DNA from: Chamaesiphon minutus PCC 6605
Lineage (GTDB): Bacteria > Cyanobacteriota > Cyanobacteriia > Cyanobacteriales > Chamaesiphonaceae
NCBI RefSeq assembly: GCF_000317145.1
Contig: NC_019697.1
Coordinates: 2,638,385-2,702,384 of the forward strand
DNA: 64,000 nucleotides
Reading direction: 5' to 3'
In this document: positions 45,052 to 54,519 of the stretch, one piece after another
Numbering within the stretch: the first letter of the stretch is position 1
How the letters are laid out: every line of letters begins with the position of its first letter
Translations under genes and position numbers: made by a program
The notes under the pieces: model-generated
What the model saw: the letters and a program-made list of their open reading frames with translations, nothing else
Databases searched by the model: none
Told to the model about the DNA's origin: nothing

Positions 45052-45945
45052 TTAACCTTTTTTCTTGAGAAAGCTCATCAAATTACTTAAGAATGAAGTA
45101 GATACAGCCGCATGACGATCGCCAGCCAAAGTTAGTTTTGGGGAGATAGATAGATCGTGAAAATTGCTAATTGCACCATCAATCGATCGTGGTGCTGCTA
45201 CTTCATGAACTAAACCAATGATACTCAGTCTAAATCCAATTTGTTGGACTCTGCTGGTTTCTAAACCTAAGTTTTTAGCGATTTTTGAGATCGACATTTC
45301 GCCTACAGCTAGTTTCCAAACCTCCGATTCTGTACGCTCTAGGCTTACCCCTACAGGTTCGACAGATAATCTTTGCAGTGTGGATTCTGCCGCAGGTAAT
45401 TTGGCCGTTAAGTCACTCCAATCCTTCATTAGCCTCAATCCCATTAAAGTGGCCTGTTTGGCTGTTAAACTCAATCCGGTCATTTCGCGATAAGCTAATG
45501 GTGCGTGAGTGTCGAATTTAAACCGTCCACGATGGACTTCCACAAACATTTTGCACAAGTTGGCAATTACTTGAGAATTAAATATAAATATCAGTTGTTC
45601 TGTATTGATAACATTTAGAGATTTGAGATAGGTACCTAATGGTTGTTTTAGCGAACTTAACTGCATTTTTAGCTTAGTAATATCTGCGGTAGATAACCAT
45701 TGTCTGCTCTCGATCGTCTGGAGTAAAGTTTGCCGATCTAATCCGCGAGTCGCCACAGACATAATTCGTCCGCCTTGGAAAACGATCTCATAAAAATCGC
45801 AGATTGATTTGCTATCCGAGTGGCTATGCCCGCGATTCAAATCGCAATCTGACTCGATCGATAGCACACCTGTGTGGTTGCCTTCTTGGACGAAATTAAA
45901 AATTTCGCCTAATGAATATTCTGACAAATAACCAGTTAGAGACAT
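45052..45945 (-). CDS. DUF4388 (PatA-N-like) signalling protein
   Basis: 297 residues. The N-terminal DUF4388 domain starts SLTGYLSEYSLGEIFNFVQE, GNHTGVLSIES and FQGGRIMSVATRG. A C-terminal helix-turn-helix-like part has EMSISKIAKNLGLETSRVQQ and a closing SFLSNLMSFLKKKG. DUF4388 domains occur in bacterial signalling, and with Roadblock/GTPase partners in particular. It heads a same-strand neighbourhood with an MglA-like GTPase, a broken paralogue, a Roadblock and a V4R-like gene. Exact output unknown. Confidence 0.85.
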   Translation of the reverse strand: MSLTGYLSEYSLGEIFNFVQEGNHTGVLSIESDCDLNRGHSHSDSKSICDFYEIVFQGGRIMSVATRGLDRQTLLQTIESRQWLSTADITKLKMQLSSLKQPLGTYLKSLNVINTEQLIFIFNSQVIANLCKMFVEVHRGRFKFDTHAPLAYREMTGLSLTAKQATLMGLRLMKDWSDLTAKLPAAESTLQRLSVEPVGVSLERTESEVWKLAVGEMSISKIAKNLGLETSRVQQIGFRLSIIGLVHEVAAPRSIDGAISNFHDLSISPKLTLAGDRHAAVSTSFLSNLMSFLKKKG

Positions 45946-46053
45946 TTATAGCTCCAAAATACTTTTAAATCGGTAAATATTTAGCTTGCAAAATAGTAAA
46001 ACATTACGATTCGCCCGACGAGTGGTAATGTTTTACGATCGAATCGAATTTAT

Positions 46054-46614
46054 TTAGCTACCAACCATCGCCGTAGCAGCCGCCATAGTTTGCATATAAT
46101 GCTCTACCAAAGAAACCAATGCCATCACGACTGATTCGCCCTCAGCGGCATTTACTAGCACGAGCGGCGGTTGTTGGGTAACATCTTGATAACCCAACGC
46201 TAGGGCGATATCTTCACTACTCCAAGCCCCTTCACAATCACTATGGGTGATGCCGATAATCATCGGAATCTGCGCCCGCCGATTCATAAAATTCATAATC
46301 CGCCGTGCGTGATGAAACTCACTCGGTCGGTGAGCGGCAATTAACAAGACATAAGCATGAGCGCGCTCGATCAAGATCTCCCACATAAAGTCAAACCGAG
46401 TCTGACCGGGAGTTCCATAAATATGTAATGCCATCTCTTCGCCAAATTGAAGAGTTCCAAAATCCATAGCAACAGTGGTATTTTGTTTGAGATCGGCTAC
46501 TTCATCAGTAGCACGTCGGTCGGTATCTACAACTTCGATCTCACTCACAGACCGAATAAAGGTGGTTTTACCCGCCCCTACCGTACCCGTGACAACTAGA
46601 TTCATAATTTCCAT
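46054..46614 (-). CDS. MglA-like small GTPase
   Basis: 186 residues. P-loop VVTGTVGAGKTTFIRSVSEI, switch I Thr region KQNTTVAMDFGTLQFGEEMA, G3-like HIYGTPGQTRFDFMWEILI (GTPGQ replacing DxxG), and a G4-like position GITHSDCEGAW (THSD replacing NKxD). This is the bacterial MglA/Rag-like group, cycled by Roadblock proteins, and a Roadblock gene is 0.9 kb upstream. It may act as a polarity or motility switch; that is inference from family. Confidence 0.9.
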   Translation of the reverse strand: MEIMNLVVTGTVGAGKTTFIRSVSEIEVVDTDRRATDEVADLKQNTTVAMDFGTLQFGEEMALHIYGTPGQTRFDFMWEILIERAHAYVLLIAAHRPSEFHHARRIMNFMNRRAQIPMIIGITHSDCEGAWSSEDIALALGYQDVTQQPPLVLVNAAEGESVVMALVSLVEHYMQTMAAATAMVGS

Positions 46615-46621
46615 GATTTGT

Positions 46622-47216
46622 CTAACCCTTTTTCTTCAGAAAGCCCATTAAATTACTCAGAAACGAAGCCGAGACCGGAACGGTAGCATTGCCACCACCC
46701 ACGCAGACGGGGGTTAGAGTTTCCAGGTCTTTGTTGCGAGCGGGTTGAATTGGCTCGGCGGAGACTTCCTGTACTAAACCAATCGAACTTAAGCGAAAAC
46801 CGATCTGTTGAACTTTGGTGCTCTCTAATCCGAGTTTTTCTGCAATTTTGGAAATCGGCAACTCGCGAGTTAAATATTAATGTCAACTGCTCGGTATTAA
46901 TCACATTGACAGATTTGAGATATGTGCCCAATGGTTGACGAAGTAGAGGCATCTGAGTTTCTAATTCAGCAGCTTTTTCTCGTGTCAGCCACCGTCGTTG
47001 CTCCATCATTTTGAGCAAACCTTGATGCTCTGCTCCAGTGCTGTTGGCGACAGACATAATCCGTCCGCCTTGAAATGAGAGGTAATAAGTATCGCTGAGC
47101 GATCGGATCGCTCCTCGCTCTGGTTCGATCGAGAGTAAGCCCGATTTGTTACCCTCTTGCACGAAATGGAAGATTTCGGCTAAGGAATATTCTGATAAAT
47201 AGCCAGCTAAGGACAT
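46622..47216 (-). pseudogene. DUF4388 paralogue with internal deletion and frameshift
   Basis: The N-terminal frame (from 47216) reads SLAGYLSEYSLAEIFHFVQE to INTEQLTLIFNSR, then passes into a -1 frame where ELPISKIAEKLGLESTKVQQ and a final SFLSNLMGFLKKKG are found. Against the intact paralogue at 45052, about 100 codons between IFNS and the HTH-like segment are missing and the junction (near 46860-46875) is out of frame. Both outer parts are otherwise well kept, so the loss is recent. Confidence 0.85.
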
Positions 47217-47557
47217 TTATATCTCCAACATATAATTAATAATAGCAAATATCTATGATTTTAAAATATAGAACACTACTACAAGAAGTATGCCCGTTTA
47301 TGTTCTCTTATCTATCGATTTTATAATAATTAATTAAATTTAAATTAGACGAATGTCACAACGCGATGGCGGTCTTCATCTCTGCTATAAAGGCCACGTA
47401 TTTTTACCGACCCAAACAATCGATTTATTGATAATAATTTAGCTCCATCCCCTCAAACCCCCGCAAAATGTGGGGGATCTGCGATCTGGGCAGAGTGGCA
47501 TAAACACCAATACGACAACTCAAATCGACTTGTCGTAATGGGGATATTTAGCGATAA
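47217..47557. other. Intergenic region without supported gene
   Basis: About 340 AT-rich bases between the broken DUF4388 gene and the Roadblock gene. No clear hairpin, RNA or ORF was seen; it may hold the promoter of the DUF4388/GTPase genes. Confidence 0.45.
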
Positions 47558-47923
47558 CTAGTTCAGTGCAGCTTTGATTTCGGTAACTGCACGTTTGATA
47601 TCTAGCATCAAGAGTCCTTGCTTGGCAGATTGATTTGCCAACACTAGGAAGACAGCATCTTCACCGCAACCGATGAGGATGCCATAACCATCGGCACCTT
47701 CAACCATGATTTTTTCGACGTTACCACGGGCTAATTCTTTACCGATGCGTTCGCCGAGGGAGAGCATCGCCGCAGACATCGCCGAAGTCCGTTCTTCATC
47801 CATCGCAGTAGGCAGGCTAGAAGCTAGTGGTAAACCATCGTGGGATACCAAGGCTGCACCTTGAACATCCGCAGTACCCGAAACAAAATTCTGTAAAATG
47901 CCACCGATTTTACTTGCGCCCAT
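47558..47923 (-). CDS. Roadblock/LC7-domain protein
   Basis: 121 residues from ATG 47923, chosen because an AGAGGA site precedes it. The fold is visible in VQGAALVSHDGLPLASSLP, MSAAMLSLGERIGKELARGN, EKIMVEGADGYGILIGCGED and FLVLANQSAKQGLLMLDIKR. Roadblock dimers serve as GTPase-activating or scaffold partners of MglA-type GTPases, one of which is encoded downstream. Confidence 0.93.
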   Translation of the reverse strand: MGASKIGGILQNFVSGTADVQGAALVSHDGLPLASSLPTAMDEERTSAMSAAMLSLGERIGKELARGNVEKIMVEGADGYGILIGCGEDAVFLVLANQSAKQGLLMLDIKRAVTEIKAALN

Positions 47924-47985
47924 AATATCCTCTAAGTAATTAATGTAGTTAGGTTGATAGTTCAATCCCGATCGATCGATATTGA

Positions 47986-48459
47986 CTAGAGAGACGTGAA
48001 TTCAAACACGTCGTGAGTACCACTGCGCAAGACGGATTCGGTATGAATACCGCGTAATTTCCTGCCAGTGATTTCGCTCAAGGCACCCCAAATTGCACCC
48101 ATCGTGAAGGTACATTTGCGATCGGAACCTTGAGGTTCGCCCGCAGAGCAGAGAGTTTCCGAGCAATAAACTTTGATAACATCGCCTTCTTCGACGATTT
48201 TATCGACAGCAGTCAGGTGGGTACCATTAGCACCGATTGCTTCATTTAACTTAGCTGCAATGACACTTAAATCTTGAGTTGAACCAGATAAACCCAATTC
48301 TTTAACTAGATTTTTGCCGCGATCTCGGCCAGCAGCAATCAAGGCGATTGCTGTCGCTTTTTCGCCGAGGGCTTCTTCCATGCCAGTAATGACTGACTTG
48401 AAACAAACAATGCTACTGAACTGACCTAAAGTTGGGCGACTAGTAAGTGTATCTGACAT
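47986..48459 (-). CDS. V4R/hydrocarbon-binding-like protein of the GTPase module
   Basis: 157 residues from ATG 48459 (an upstream in-frame start at 48537 looks unlikely). GQFSSIVCFKSVITGMEEAL, GEKATAIALIAAGRDRGKNL, KVYCSETLCSAGEPQGSDRK and CTFTMGAIWGALSEITGRKL with GIHTESVLRSGTHDVFEF suggest the 4-vinyl-reductase/hydrocarbon-binding fold. Family call is tentative. It precedes the Roadblock gene by 62 bases on the same strand, so the two are likely cotranscribed. Confidence 0.7.
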   Translation of the reverse strand: MSDTLTSRPTLGQFSSIVCFKSVITGMEEALGEKATAIALIAAGRDRGKNLVKELGLSGSTQDLSVIAAKLNEAIGANGTHLTAVDKIVEEGDVIKVYCSETLCSAGEPQGSDRKCTFTMGAIWGALSEITGRKLRGIHTESVLRSGTHDVFEFTSL

Positions 48460-48744
48460 ATTCAATAAATCCGTTTGAGATGATAGATAATCGATCGAAT
48501 TTGCTAGATCTGAGTACCTAGATTTACCGCAAGGCAACCAGTTAGTGGGAAAATATTCGGTTACTTCAAACTAGCTACAATCTCATTATTCCCGCCGAAA
48601 AACAATTTCTAACACCGCTGGGCAAATTTTATTTCGATCGAGATCGAAATAAAATTTATTTACCTGTCATCCTCAACTGATAGAAAAGACACTAAATATT
48701 AGGCGATCGCGTGAAATTATAATTACTGGATAAATTAATTGTAA

Positions 48745-48867
48745 TTAGCAGCAGCAACTCGATCGCCGATCTGACTCGATCGATAACAATCCCGTTTTGC
48801 TACCTTCGCGGACGAAATTAAAAATTTCAGGCAAAGAACACTCTGATAAATAGCCAGCTAGGGACAT
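48745..48867 (-). pseudogene. Third DUF4388 N-terminal remnant
   Basis: ATG 48867 reads SLAGYLSECSLPEIFNFVRE and GSKTGLLSIESDRRS, then stops after 40 codons. It is clearly the first 35 residues of a DUF4388 paralogue, the rest of which is gone. It lies upstream of the GTPase module. Confidence 0.85.
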
Positions 48868-49004
48868 TTAGATATCTCCAATATCTCCAAATTTATCCGA
48901 TCGAACGATCCGCTCCAGTTGGCGAGGGCAATTGCAGCTAGCAACTTTCAGCAGATCGTCCTTTCAACATAGAGCCAGATCCCGATGTATGAGTGCGATC
49001 TCGA

Positions 49005-49062
49005 TTACTCAACAGTGGTGAATTCAAACACATCGTGAGTAACGCCTTGTGCTAGTATTTCC
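49005..49062 (-). pseudogene. C-terminal remnant of a V4R-like paralogue
   Basis: The minus frame gives ILAQGVTHDVFEFTTVE and a stop, mirroring LRSGTHDVFEFTSL at the end of the 47986 gene. With the DUF4388 scrap at 48745 it marks a second, decayed copy of this module. Confidence 0.7.
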
Positions 49063-49170
49063 ACTGGCAGACAATTTGCTAACAGCAATCCTCAAAATTA
49101 GATCTATTGAGATATGACGTCGATCCGGTAGATCTCATGCCCAGATTGCGATCGAATTGACATATCCTAA

Positions 49171-49605
49171 TCTCAAATCCTCAGTTATTTCTGCGGCTAC
49201 TTCGTCGGTAAGTCTGGCGGCTGGAAACCGATCGTTGCTGGCGCAAAACTCTTCCGCATCCAAAAAATCCAGTTGGAAGAGATGAAGACCAAATTTAGTG
49301 ACAATGCTGTTAAAGCCGTCTTCTTCGGGCGATTTATTGCCATCCTGCGGATCTTTTCGAGTCCGATGGCAGGTGTAGTTGAGATGCCTTTAGGTAAGTT
49401 TTTGGCTGTTAATTTTGCTGGTGCTGTGACTTGGGCGAGTGTGATGACGACACTGGCCTTTTTTGTAGGCAAGGTAGTCTCGCTCGAACAGTTGCTAGAG
49501 TGGGTGAGTAAGTTCGCCATCTTAGCTCTGTTAATCGCGATTGGGTTTATTACTATTCCGCTCTGGCTAGAATCTCGGAGTATTAAGTCAGGAGAAGGCG
49601 AGTAG
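49171..49605 (+). pseudogene. DedA/SNARE-associated family protein, 5'-truncated
   Basis: Open between a TAA at 49168 and TAG at 49603. It reads ILSYFCGYFVGKSGGWKPIV, VKAVFFGRFIAILRIFSSPM, AGVVEMPLGKFLAVNFAGAV and TWASVMTTLAFFVGK, the central and C-terminal parts of DedA membrane proteins including the FGRF-x-P region (the usual RFIPxxR is altered to RFIAILR). The N-terminal TM part and start are absent; an internal ATG at 49273 would give 110 residues. Confidence 0.8.
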
Positions 49606-49749
49606 ATAAGGATTTTGGATTGGGGATTGGGTGTTGCTGGTTTGATGCACGATCTTTGCTCGTGCAACATAATTATCTCTCTTCCTCGCTCCCCGCTCCC
49701 CGCTCCCCGCCTCCTGTAAAATTGACAAGAAGATCGCAACTGAATATCT

Positions 49750-49854
49750 ATGAACTGTCATCAATATGGGGACAAGATCGCTGTAACCGATCGTTTTTGT
49801 GAAGAATGCGGGGTACGTCTGGCAACGAACCCTAGATTTAGGTTTTGGGAATAA
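49750..49854 (+). pseudogene. N-terminal zinc-ribbon fragment cut by a repeat
   Basis: ATG 49750 reads NCHQYGDKIAVTDRFCEECG and VRLATNP, a zinc-ribbon start as in cyanobacterial kinase or phosphatase proteins. The frame enters the 99-bp repeat at 49835 and stops at 49854. The second Cys of the first CxxC has become Tyr. Confidence 0.65.
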
Positions 49855-49933
49855 AGTAGGGTGGGCACTGCCCACCATCAGGATCTCAGGTAATTCTAGT
49901 AGTTGAAAAGATCGTTCCAACTTACTTAATTTA
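49835..49933. repeat. 99-bp dispersed repeat, copy B
   Basis: Same as 43798-43896 with one base difference. Its left boundary coincides with loss of the zinc-ribbon coding frame. Confidence 0.95.
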
Positions 49934-50041
49934 GTCGTTATCCGGAGCATCCCAGTTTTTAGCTAGCGATTGCAAATCGCACGGTATTTTGCTAAGGCTG
50001 TAAATTAATTGATAATTATCGATTATAAATTATCAATTAAT

Positions 50042-50911
50042 TTAAGCGGTACCTTTAAATAAGCCTTGGGGACGGAATAGTAAGGTTAATACCATTAAAA
50101 TTAGCGCGATCGCGAGTTTGTATTGAGATCCGACAATTGGAACCGAAACTTCTTGAGCGATGCCGATAATAAAGGCACCTGCGATCGCGCCGTAAGGGTT
50201 GCCAATTCCGCCTAATGTAACAGCAGCAAACATCGGCATAATTAGAAACCAACCCATATCCGGACGCACATTGGTAACTAATCCATACATTTGACCGCCC
50301 AATCCAGTCAAACTAGCAGCGATAATCCACGTCCACAGGACGACTTCTTCGACATTAATTCCTGTCACGCGCGCCAGATCGATATCGTCGGCTACAGCAC
50401 GCATGGCTTTACCAATTTTGGTATTTTGTAATAGGAAATGCAAGCCAGCGATCGCAACGATTGCTAATCCTAATACGACCAAATTATAGAACTTAATTTT
50501 AATTCCAAATAGATCGATCGCTTCACTTACTGGTAAGTTGTAGCGTTTGGCATCGCCACCGAAAAAGAGGAGGATACCATTGCGGAGGAATAACGCCAAC
50601 CCGATCGAAATAATTACCAATGTAGTAGCAGTAGCGCGAACGCGGCGCATTCGTTTCCACAAGAGAGCTTCGGCGAGCAATGCGACCCCGACAGTTGCGA
50701 AGATCCCGACAACCATCGATACCCAGATATTATTCAATACCGGGATCGGACTCTTGTTGAGCATCCAGGCAATAAATGCCCCAAAAGTCATATAGTCACC
50801 ATGGGCAAAGTTTGACAGGCGCAAAATTCCATACGTCAAGGTCAAACCGACTGCACCCAGGGCGATAATACTACCCAGGGCAATGCCATTTACAATTAAT
50901 TGGGGGTCCAT
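50042..50911 (-). CDS. Branched-chain/neutral amino-acid ABC permease, LivH/NatD type
   Basis: 289 residues with about eight TM segments. Landmarks are GIALGSIIALGAVGLTLTYG, ILRLSNFAHGDYMTFGAF, the coupling helix region GKAMRAVADDIDLARVTGIN, and AAVTLGGIGNPYGAIAGAFI with a final LLFRPQGLFKGTA. It pairs with a LivM-type permease, LivG/F ATPases and a binding protein, none of which is adjacent; scattered nat genes are normal in cyanobacteria. Confidence 0.94.
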   Translation of the reverse strand: MDPQLIVNGIALGSIIALGAVGLTLTYGILRLSNFAHGDYMTFGAFIAWMLNKSPIPVLNNIWVSMVVGIFATVGVALLAEALLWKRMRRVRATATTLVIISIGLALFLRNGILLFFGGDAKRYNLPVSEAIDLFGIKIKFYNLVVLGLAIVAIAGLHFLLQNTKIGKAMRAVADDIDLARVTGINVEEVVLWTWIIAASLTGLGGQMYGLVTNVRPDMGWFLIMPMFAAVTLGGIGNPYGAIAGAFIIGIAQEVSVPIVGSQYKLAIALILMVLTLLFRPQGLFKGTA

Positions 50912-51034
50912 ATTCTCTCTAATATCGCTGGAAAGATTTTACAGTAGTCTCGCTGCTTGGTGCGTTACCCTGCGGGATCGCACACCCTACAATTTGGGAT
51001 TTGATTTGTCCACTCGTTACTCTAGCGACACTCG

Positions 51035-52429
51035 TTAAGGTGCCGAACCATGACAGATGCGATCGTTCCACCAGATATTATTAGTACCCGATCGTGTCCC
51101 ATAACTGGGGGTAATTCCATAACTGCTACCTTTGGCGTGTCCCATGGTTGATGAGATCGAATCGTAGAGCTTGTTGAGATTGAAACAGCGCGGATCGCAA
51201 TGCCCCTCTGGATCGAAGGTATCGAGAATAAAGTGAGTCGTCAGTTGGGGGAATTTGCCAGCGGCGAGAGTCGATCGCAGATAGATCGCGGCGGTGGAGT
51301 TATACTGATTTTCGGAGTAGGGGGGATTGGGAAGGGTGGCAATATTGGGATTTCTCGCACTACAGGTATTTTGATTGCCGCGTTCGGAACGAGCACCAAC
51401 CTGGACGATTTCGGCAGCTACACTCGATTTGACACGGGTATTGCGAATATTAAAATAGTTTGTCAGTGGCGCACAGGCACTGCTGAGGCTGGCTTCTTGG
51501 CTGGGAGTAGTTACAGATCGATCGCCGCTATTAAAGCGGGTACAAATCGATTCTACCGACCAGGTGGCGGTGGTATAGATCCGTCCGCTGGCTGCGGCTA
51601 ATTTGCCGCGCGCTTCTTTTTGCTCTGAGGCAATTTCACCCGAACTCAGGTTTAGATTGGCCAGCGCGGTATCGAGAGCTTGGCGACGGGCATTTTCATT
51701 AGTCGCGCGCCAGACCTGTCGGAGCAGCCGCTCGCGTTCGGGTTTGGGCAGAATATCGCTAGCTTTTTCAAATTCAGTCGTCGTCGGGCGGCGGGGTTCG
51801 TAAAAATTGGGACGCGTCAAAACTACGGCTTTTTCGCGTGGAAAAAAGGCATTAACGCCCAATCCCAAGGGGCCGCGTCCTAGGTAACGTTCGCGTTCGA
51901 GCGTACTCGCAGCCATGATGACGGAAGTGTCGTGGAGAATGAAGCGAGTGTCAATAACGGGATTGACGGGCGAACTCGGACTGAGACTGCGACTGCTCAG
52001 ATAAGCGGCAATTTTATCTCTTTCTCCAGGTGTAAGTGCCCTATTGGTGTGGTTAATTGGGGTTTGGGGCACACTACCAGGCGTGGGCTGGGGAGTGGTT
52101 GTTGGCGTAGGGAGAGGTGTCGCCGTCGGTTGGGTCCCGCTAGGTAGTGGATTTTTGGGCGGGGGGACGGGAATCGGCAGGGGAGATTCGCTGGGGTTTG
52201 GCGTTGGCGTTGATATCGGGATGGGGATTGGCGTTGGCGAAGGCACGCCGATGGGTGTGGTCAAACCTGGAGAGGTAATTCTTTGGGCGATTTCCGTTTC
52301 GGGAGGCTGCGCCAACGGATCTGGAGTTGCTACCGATCGCAAGTTAATCGCGATTGTGGCGATAATCGGTACCAAAAACAAGATCGAAAGTGTAAAAATA
52401 CGAGAAGAAATAAACTTAAATTTCGGCAT
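51035..52429 (-). CDS. Exported hypothetical protein with Pro/Thr-rich linker
   Basis: 464 residues. An N-terminal anchor or signal (IFTLSILFLVPIIATIAINL) leads into a Pro/Thr/Ser-rich linker (about 45-125). A helical middle part has KPERERLLRQVWRATNENAR and a C-terminal part has YLRSTLAAGKFPQLTTHFIL and FDPEGHCDPRCFNLNKLYDS, with several Cys that could pair. Family not recognised; probably periplasmic or surface-exposed. Confidence 0.7.
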   Translation of the reverse strand: MPKFKFISSRIFTLSILFLVPIIATIAINLRSVATPDPLAQPPETEIAQRITSPGLTTPIGVPSPTPIPIPISTPTPNPSESPLPIPVPPPKNPLPSGTQPTATPLPTPTTTPQPTPGSVPQTPINHTNRALTPGERDKIAAYLSSRSLSPSSPVNPVIDTRFILHDTSVIMAASTLERERYLGRGPLGLGVNAFFPREKAVVLTRPNFYEPRRPTTTEFEKASDILPKPERERLLRQVWRATNENARRQALDTALANLNLSSGEIASEQKEARGKLAAASGRIYTTATWSVESICTRFNSGDRSVTTPSQEASLSSACAPLTNYFNIRNTRVKSSVAAEIVQVGARSERGNQNTCSARNPNIATLPNPPYSENQYNSTAAIYLRSTLAAGKFPQLTTHFILDTFDPEGHCDPRCFNLNKLYDSISSTMGHAKGSSYGITPSYGTRSGTNNIWWNDRICHGSAP

Positions 52430-52685
52430 ATGGTAGTTGCTATTTTACAGACGCACGTCGTTGTTACTATCTCAGGGTCGGAGATTTGTGCAGTGTTTGC
52501 TGTGAAAAATTAAATCTCGGATCGTGGTTGAATACTCAAATCTAGCCGATGTTCGAGTGCAGATATTCGCTATTGAGCCATTCTCATTGGTGTGCTAGCC
52601 AACCCGTTGGGGCTACGCTCTGTCAAATTAATGACGATCGTCTCAAATATATAAATTAATAACACTTTTACTTTATCAACAAATT

Positions 52686-53960
52686 ATGCTGTCTATTGTT
52701 ACTACCTCGCCCAACTTTTGCCACATCGATCCAGCCTCCGATCTAGACAATCGCTATCGCCAAGTTCGACAAATTAGCGAAAAAATTTGTCGCCCGTTAG
52801 CCATAGAAGATTATACGATCCAAAGTATGCCGGATGTGAGTCCGCCCAAATGGCATCTAGCACACACCACCTGGTTCTTTGAAACCTTCTTGCTATCACC
52901 GCATTTGCCAGGATATACCGTCTTCGATCCGCAATTTGGTTATCTATTTAACTCTTACTATGAAGCCGTCGGCGCGCGCCATCCCCGCAACCAACGCGGA
53001 CTGCTCTCTCGTCCGACAGTATCCGAAGTCTATCGGTATCGGGCGCATGTCGATCGATCGATGAGCAAGCTATTGTCATCCACCGCTGTAGATACCGACT
53101 TCGCAAATCTGGTTATCTTAGGGCTACATCACGAGCAACAGCATCAAGAACTACTACTCACCGATATCAAACATATCCTCGCCCTCAATCCTCTCCACCC
53201 TGTCTATCGTGACGATTTACCATCACATCCCGCAGCAGATTTGCAACCTTTGGAGTGGCTAAAATATCCTGGTGGTGTGTATGGTATCGGACATTTAGGT
53301 GATGATTTCGCCTTCGATAATGAATCCCCCCGCCACCAAACATATCTGCAAGATTATCAATTAGCCAATCGTTTGGTTACCAATGGTGAATATCTAGAAT
53401 TTATGCAAGCAGGTGGTTATCTAGAATCAAAATATTGGCTGGCTGAAGGCTGGATGACCGTCCAATCTCAGCAATGGCGATGTCCCCTCTATTGGGAACA
53501 AATCGATGGTGAGTGGTGGGTGATGACACTCGGCGGCTTGAAACAATTGGATCTAAATGAGCCAGTTTGTCATGTAAGTTTCTACGAAGCCGATGCCTAT
53601 GCAACTTGGCGAGGTAAACGACTGCCTACCGAAGCAGAATGGGAAATTGCCACTGTAAGTATGCCCCAAGCTGGCAACTTTTTAGATAGCGATCTTTTAC
53701 ACCCAACTCCTACAACTAATCGCAATTATCAATTCTTTGGCGATGTCTGGGAATGGACGCAAAGTGCCTATTTACCTTATCCTGGTTTTCAAATTGCCGA
53801 AGGCGCGATCGGTGAATATAATGGTAAATTTATGTGCAATCAAATGGTCTTACGCGGCGGTTCTTGTGTAACTTCTGCCGATCATATTCGCCCCACTTAT
53901 CGCAACTTTTTTCCACCTTCAGCACGTTGGCAATTTAGTGGCATTCGCTTGGCAAGTTAA
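52686..53960 (+). CDS. egtB: Ergothioneine biosynthesis sulfoxide synthase EgtB
   Basis: 424 residues. The N-terminal DinB-like domain supplies the three-His iron site: His in WHLAHTTWFFETFLL and two in LHHEQQHQELLLTDIKH. The C-terminal FGE-like domain has YPGGVYGIGHLGDDFAFDNE, RLPTEAEWEIATV, FGDVWEWTQSAYLPYPGF and LRGGSCVTSADHIRPTYRNF. EgtB joins cysteine or glutamylcysteine to hercynine with O2. egtD is not in the window, so hercynine must come from elsewhere. ATG 52686 is clear. Confidence 0.93.
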   Translation: MLSIVTTSPNFCHIDPASDLDNRYRQVRQISEKICRPLAIEDYTIQSMPDVSPPKWHLAHTTWFFETFLLSPHLPGYTVFDPQFGYLFNSYYEAVGARHPRNQRGLLSRPTVSEVYRYRAHVDRSMSKLLSSTAVDTDFANLVILGLHHEQQHQELLLTDIKHILALNPLHPVYRDDLPSHPAADLQPLEWLKYPGGVYGIGHLGDDFAFDNESPRHQTYLQDYQLANRLVTNGEYLEFMQAGGYLESKYWLAEGWMTVQSQQWRCPLYWEQIDGEWWVMTLGGLKQLDLNEPVCHVSFYEADAYATWRGKRLPTEAEWEIATVSMPQAGNFLDSDLLHPTPTTNRNYQFFGDVWEWTQSAYLPYPGFQIAEGAIGEYNGKFMCNQMVLRGGSCVTSADHIRPTYRNFFPPSARWQFSGIRLAS

Positions 53961-54035
53961 TTCTAGCTACTTCCAAGCAAAAACTCACGTTCGATCTTCT
54001 GTTTGTACCTAGCTCTGAGAAAGCACCGGAAATTA

Positions 54036-54059
54036 GCATTCAGCCCGAAAGCTGAATGC
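54036..54059. terminator. Hairpin GCATTCAGC / GCTGAATGC
   Basis: 9-bp perfect stem with a 6-base loop (54036-54044, 54051-54059), between egtB (plus) and the convergent small gene at 54086. It is probably a shared terminator. Confidence 0.6.
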
Positions 54060-54085
54060 AGATTGCAACAAATATGAATTCGACT

Positions 54086-54355
54086 TTACGAATTACCTGA
54101 TGCGGTAATGTGACGCAAGATGATGTCTATCTTGCCATTCAACTCAGTACTGAGGCTGTCAAATCGTTGATTCATCTCCGTTTTCAGTTGAGTCATTTCG
54201 ATCTTCACCTCATCTATCTCATCATAGAGGCGATCGAATTCGACATTTAGTTCGCCCCAAGTCACTTGAGTATCCTCTAGGCGATTAACTCGACGGTTGA
54301 TGGTTCGTAGTTGACGATCGATCCGTCTATCGTTTGGTTCGTTAGATTGAGTCAT
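54086..54355 (-). CDS. Small coiled-coil protein
   Basis: 89 residues, strongly heptad-patterned: RIDRQLRTINRRVNRLEDTQ, VEFDRLYDEIDEVKIEMTQL and KTEMNQRFDSLSTELNGKID. There is no TM segment. It is likely a soluble coiled-coil oligomer of unknown role. Confidence 0.65.
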   Translation of the reverse strand: MTQSNEPNDRRIDRQLRTINRRVNRLEDTQVTWGELNVEFDRLYDEIDEVKIEMTQLKTEMNQRFDSLSTELNGKIDIILRHITASGNS

Positions 54356-54381
54356 AATGATAATAGATGTTTTTGTCTATC

Positions 54382-54401
54382 GGTGGTTCTCAAACCACCG
54401 A
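54382..54401. repeat. Short hairpin CGGTGGTT / AACCACCG
   Basis: 8-bp stem with a 4-base loop just upstream of the small coiled-coil gene and before the plus-strand gene at 54520. Significance unknown. Confidence 0.4.
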
Positions 54402-54519
54402 ATCTCCTCGTTAGTTGACGCTAGCGGGGAGATCTCTATTCTAGCTCTCAATTTGGCTCTAAGAACACAAGATGTTGCATTCAGTTAAGATCGCGAACAT
54501 CGCCAGTAAGAAATTAATC

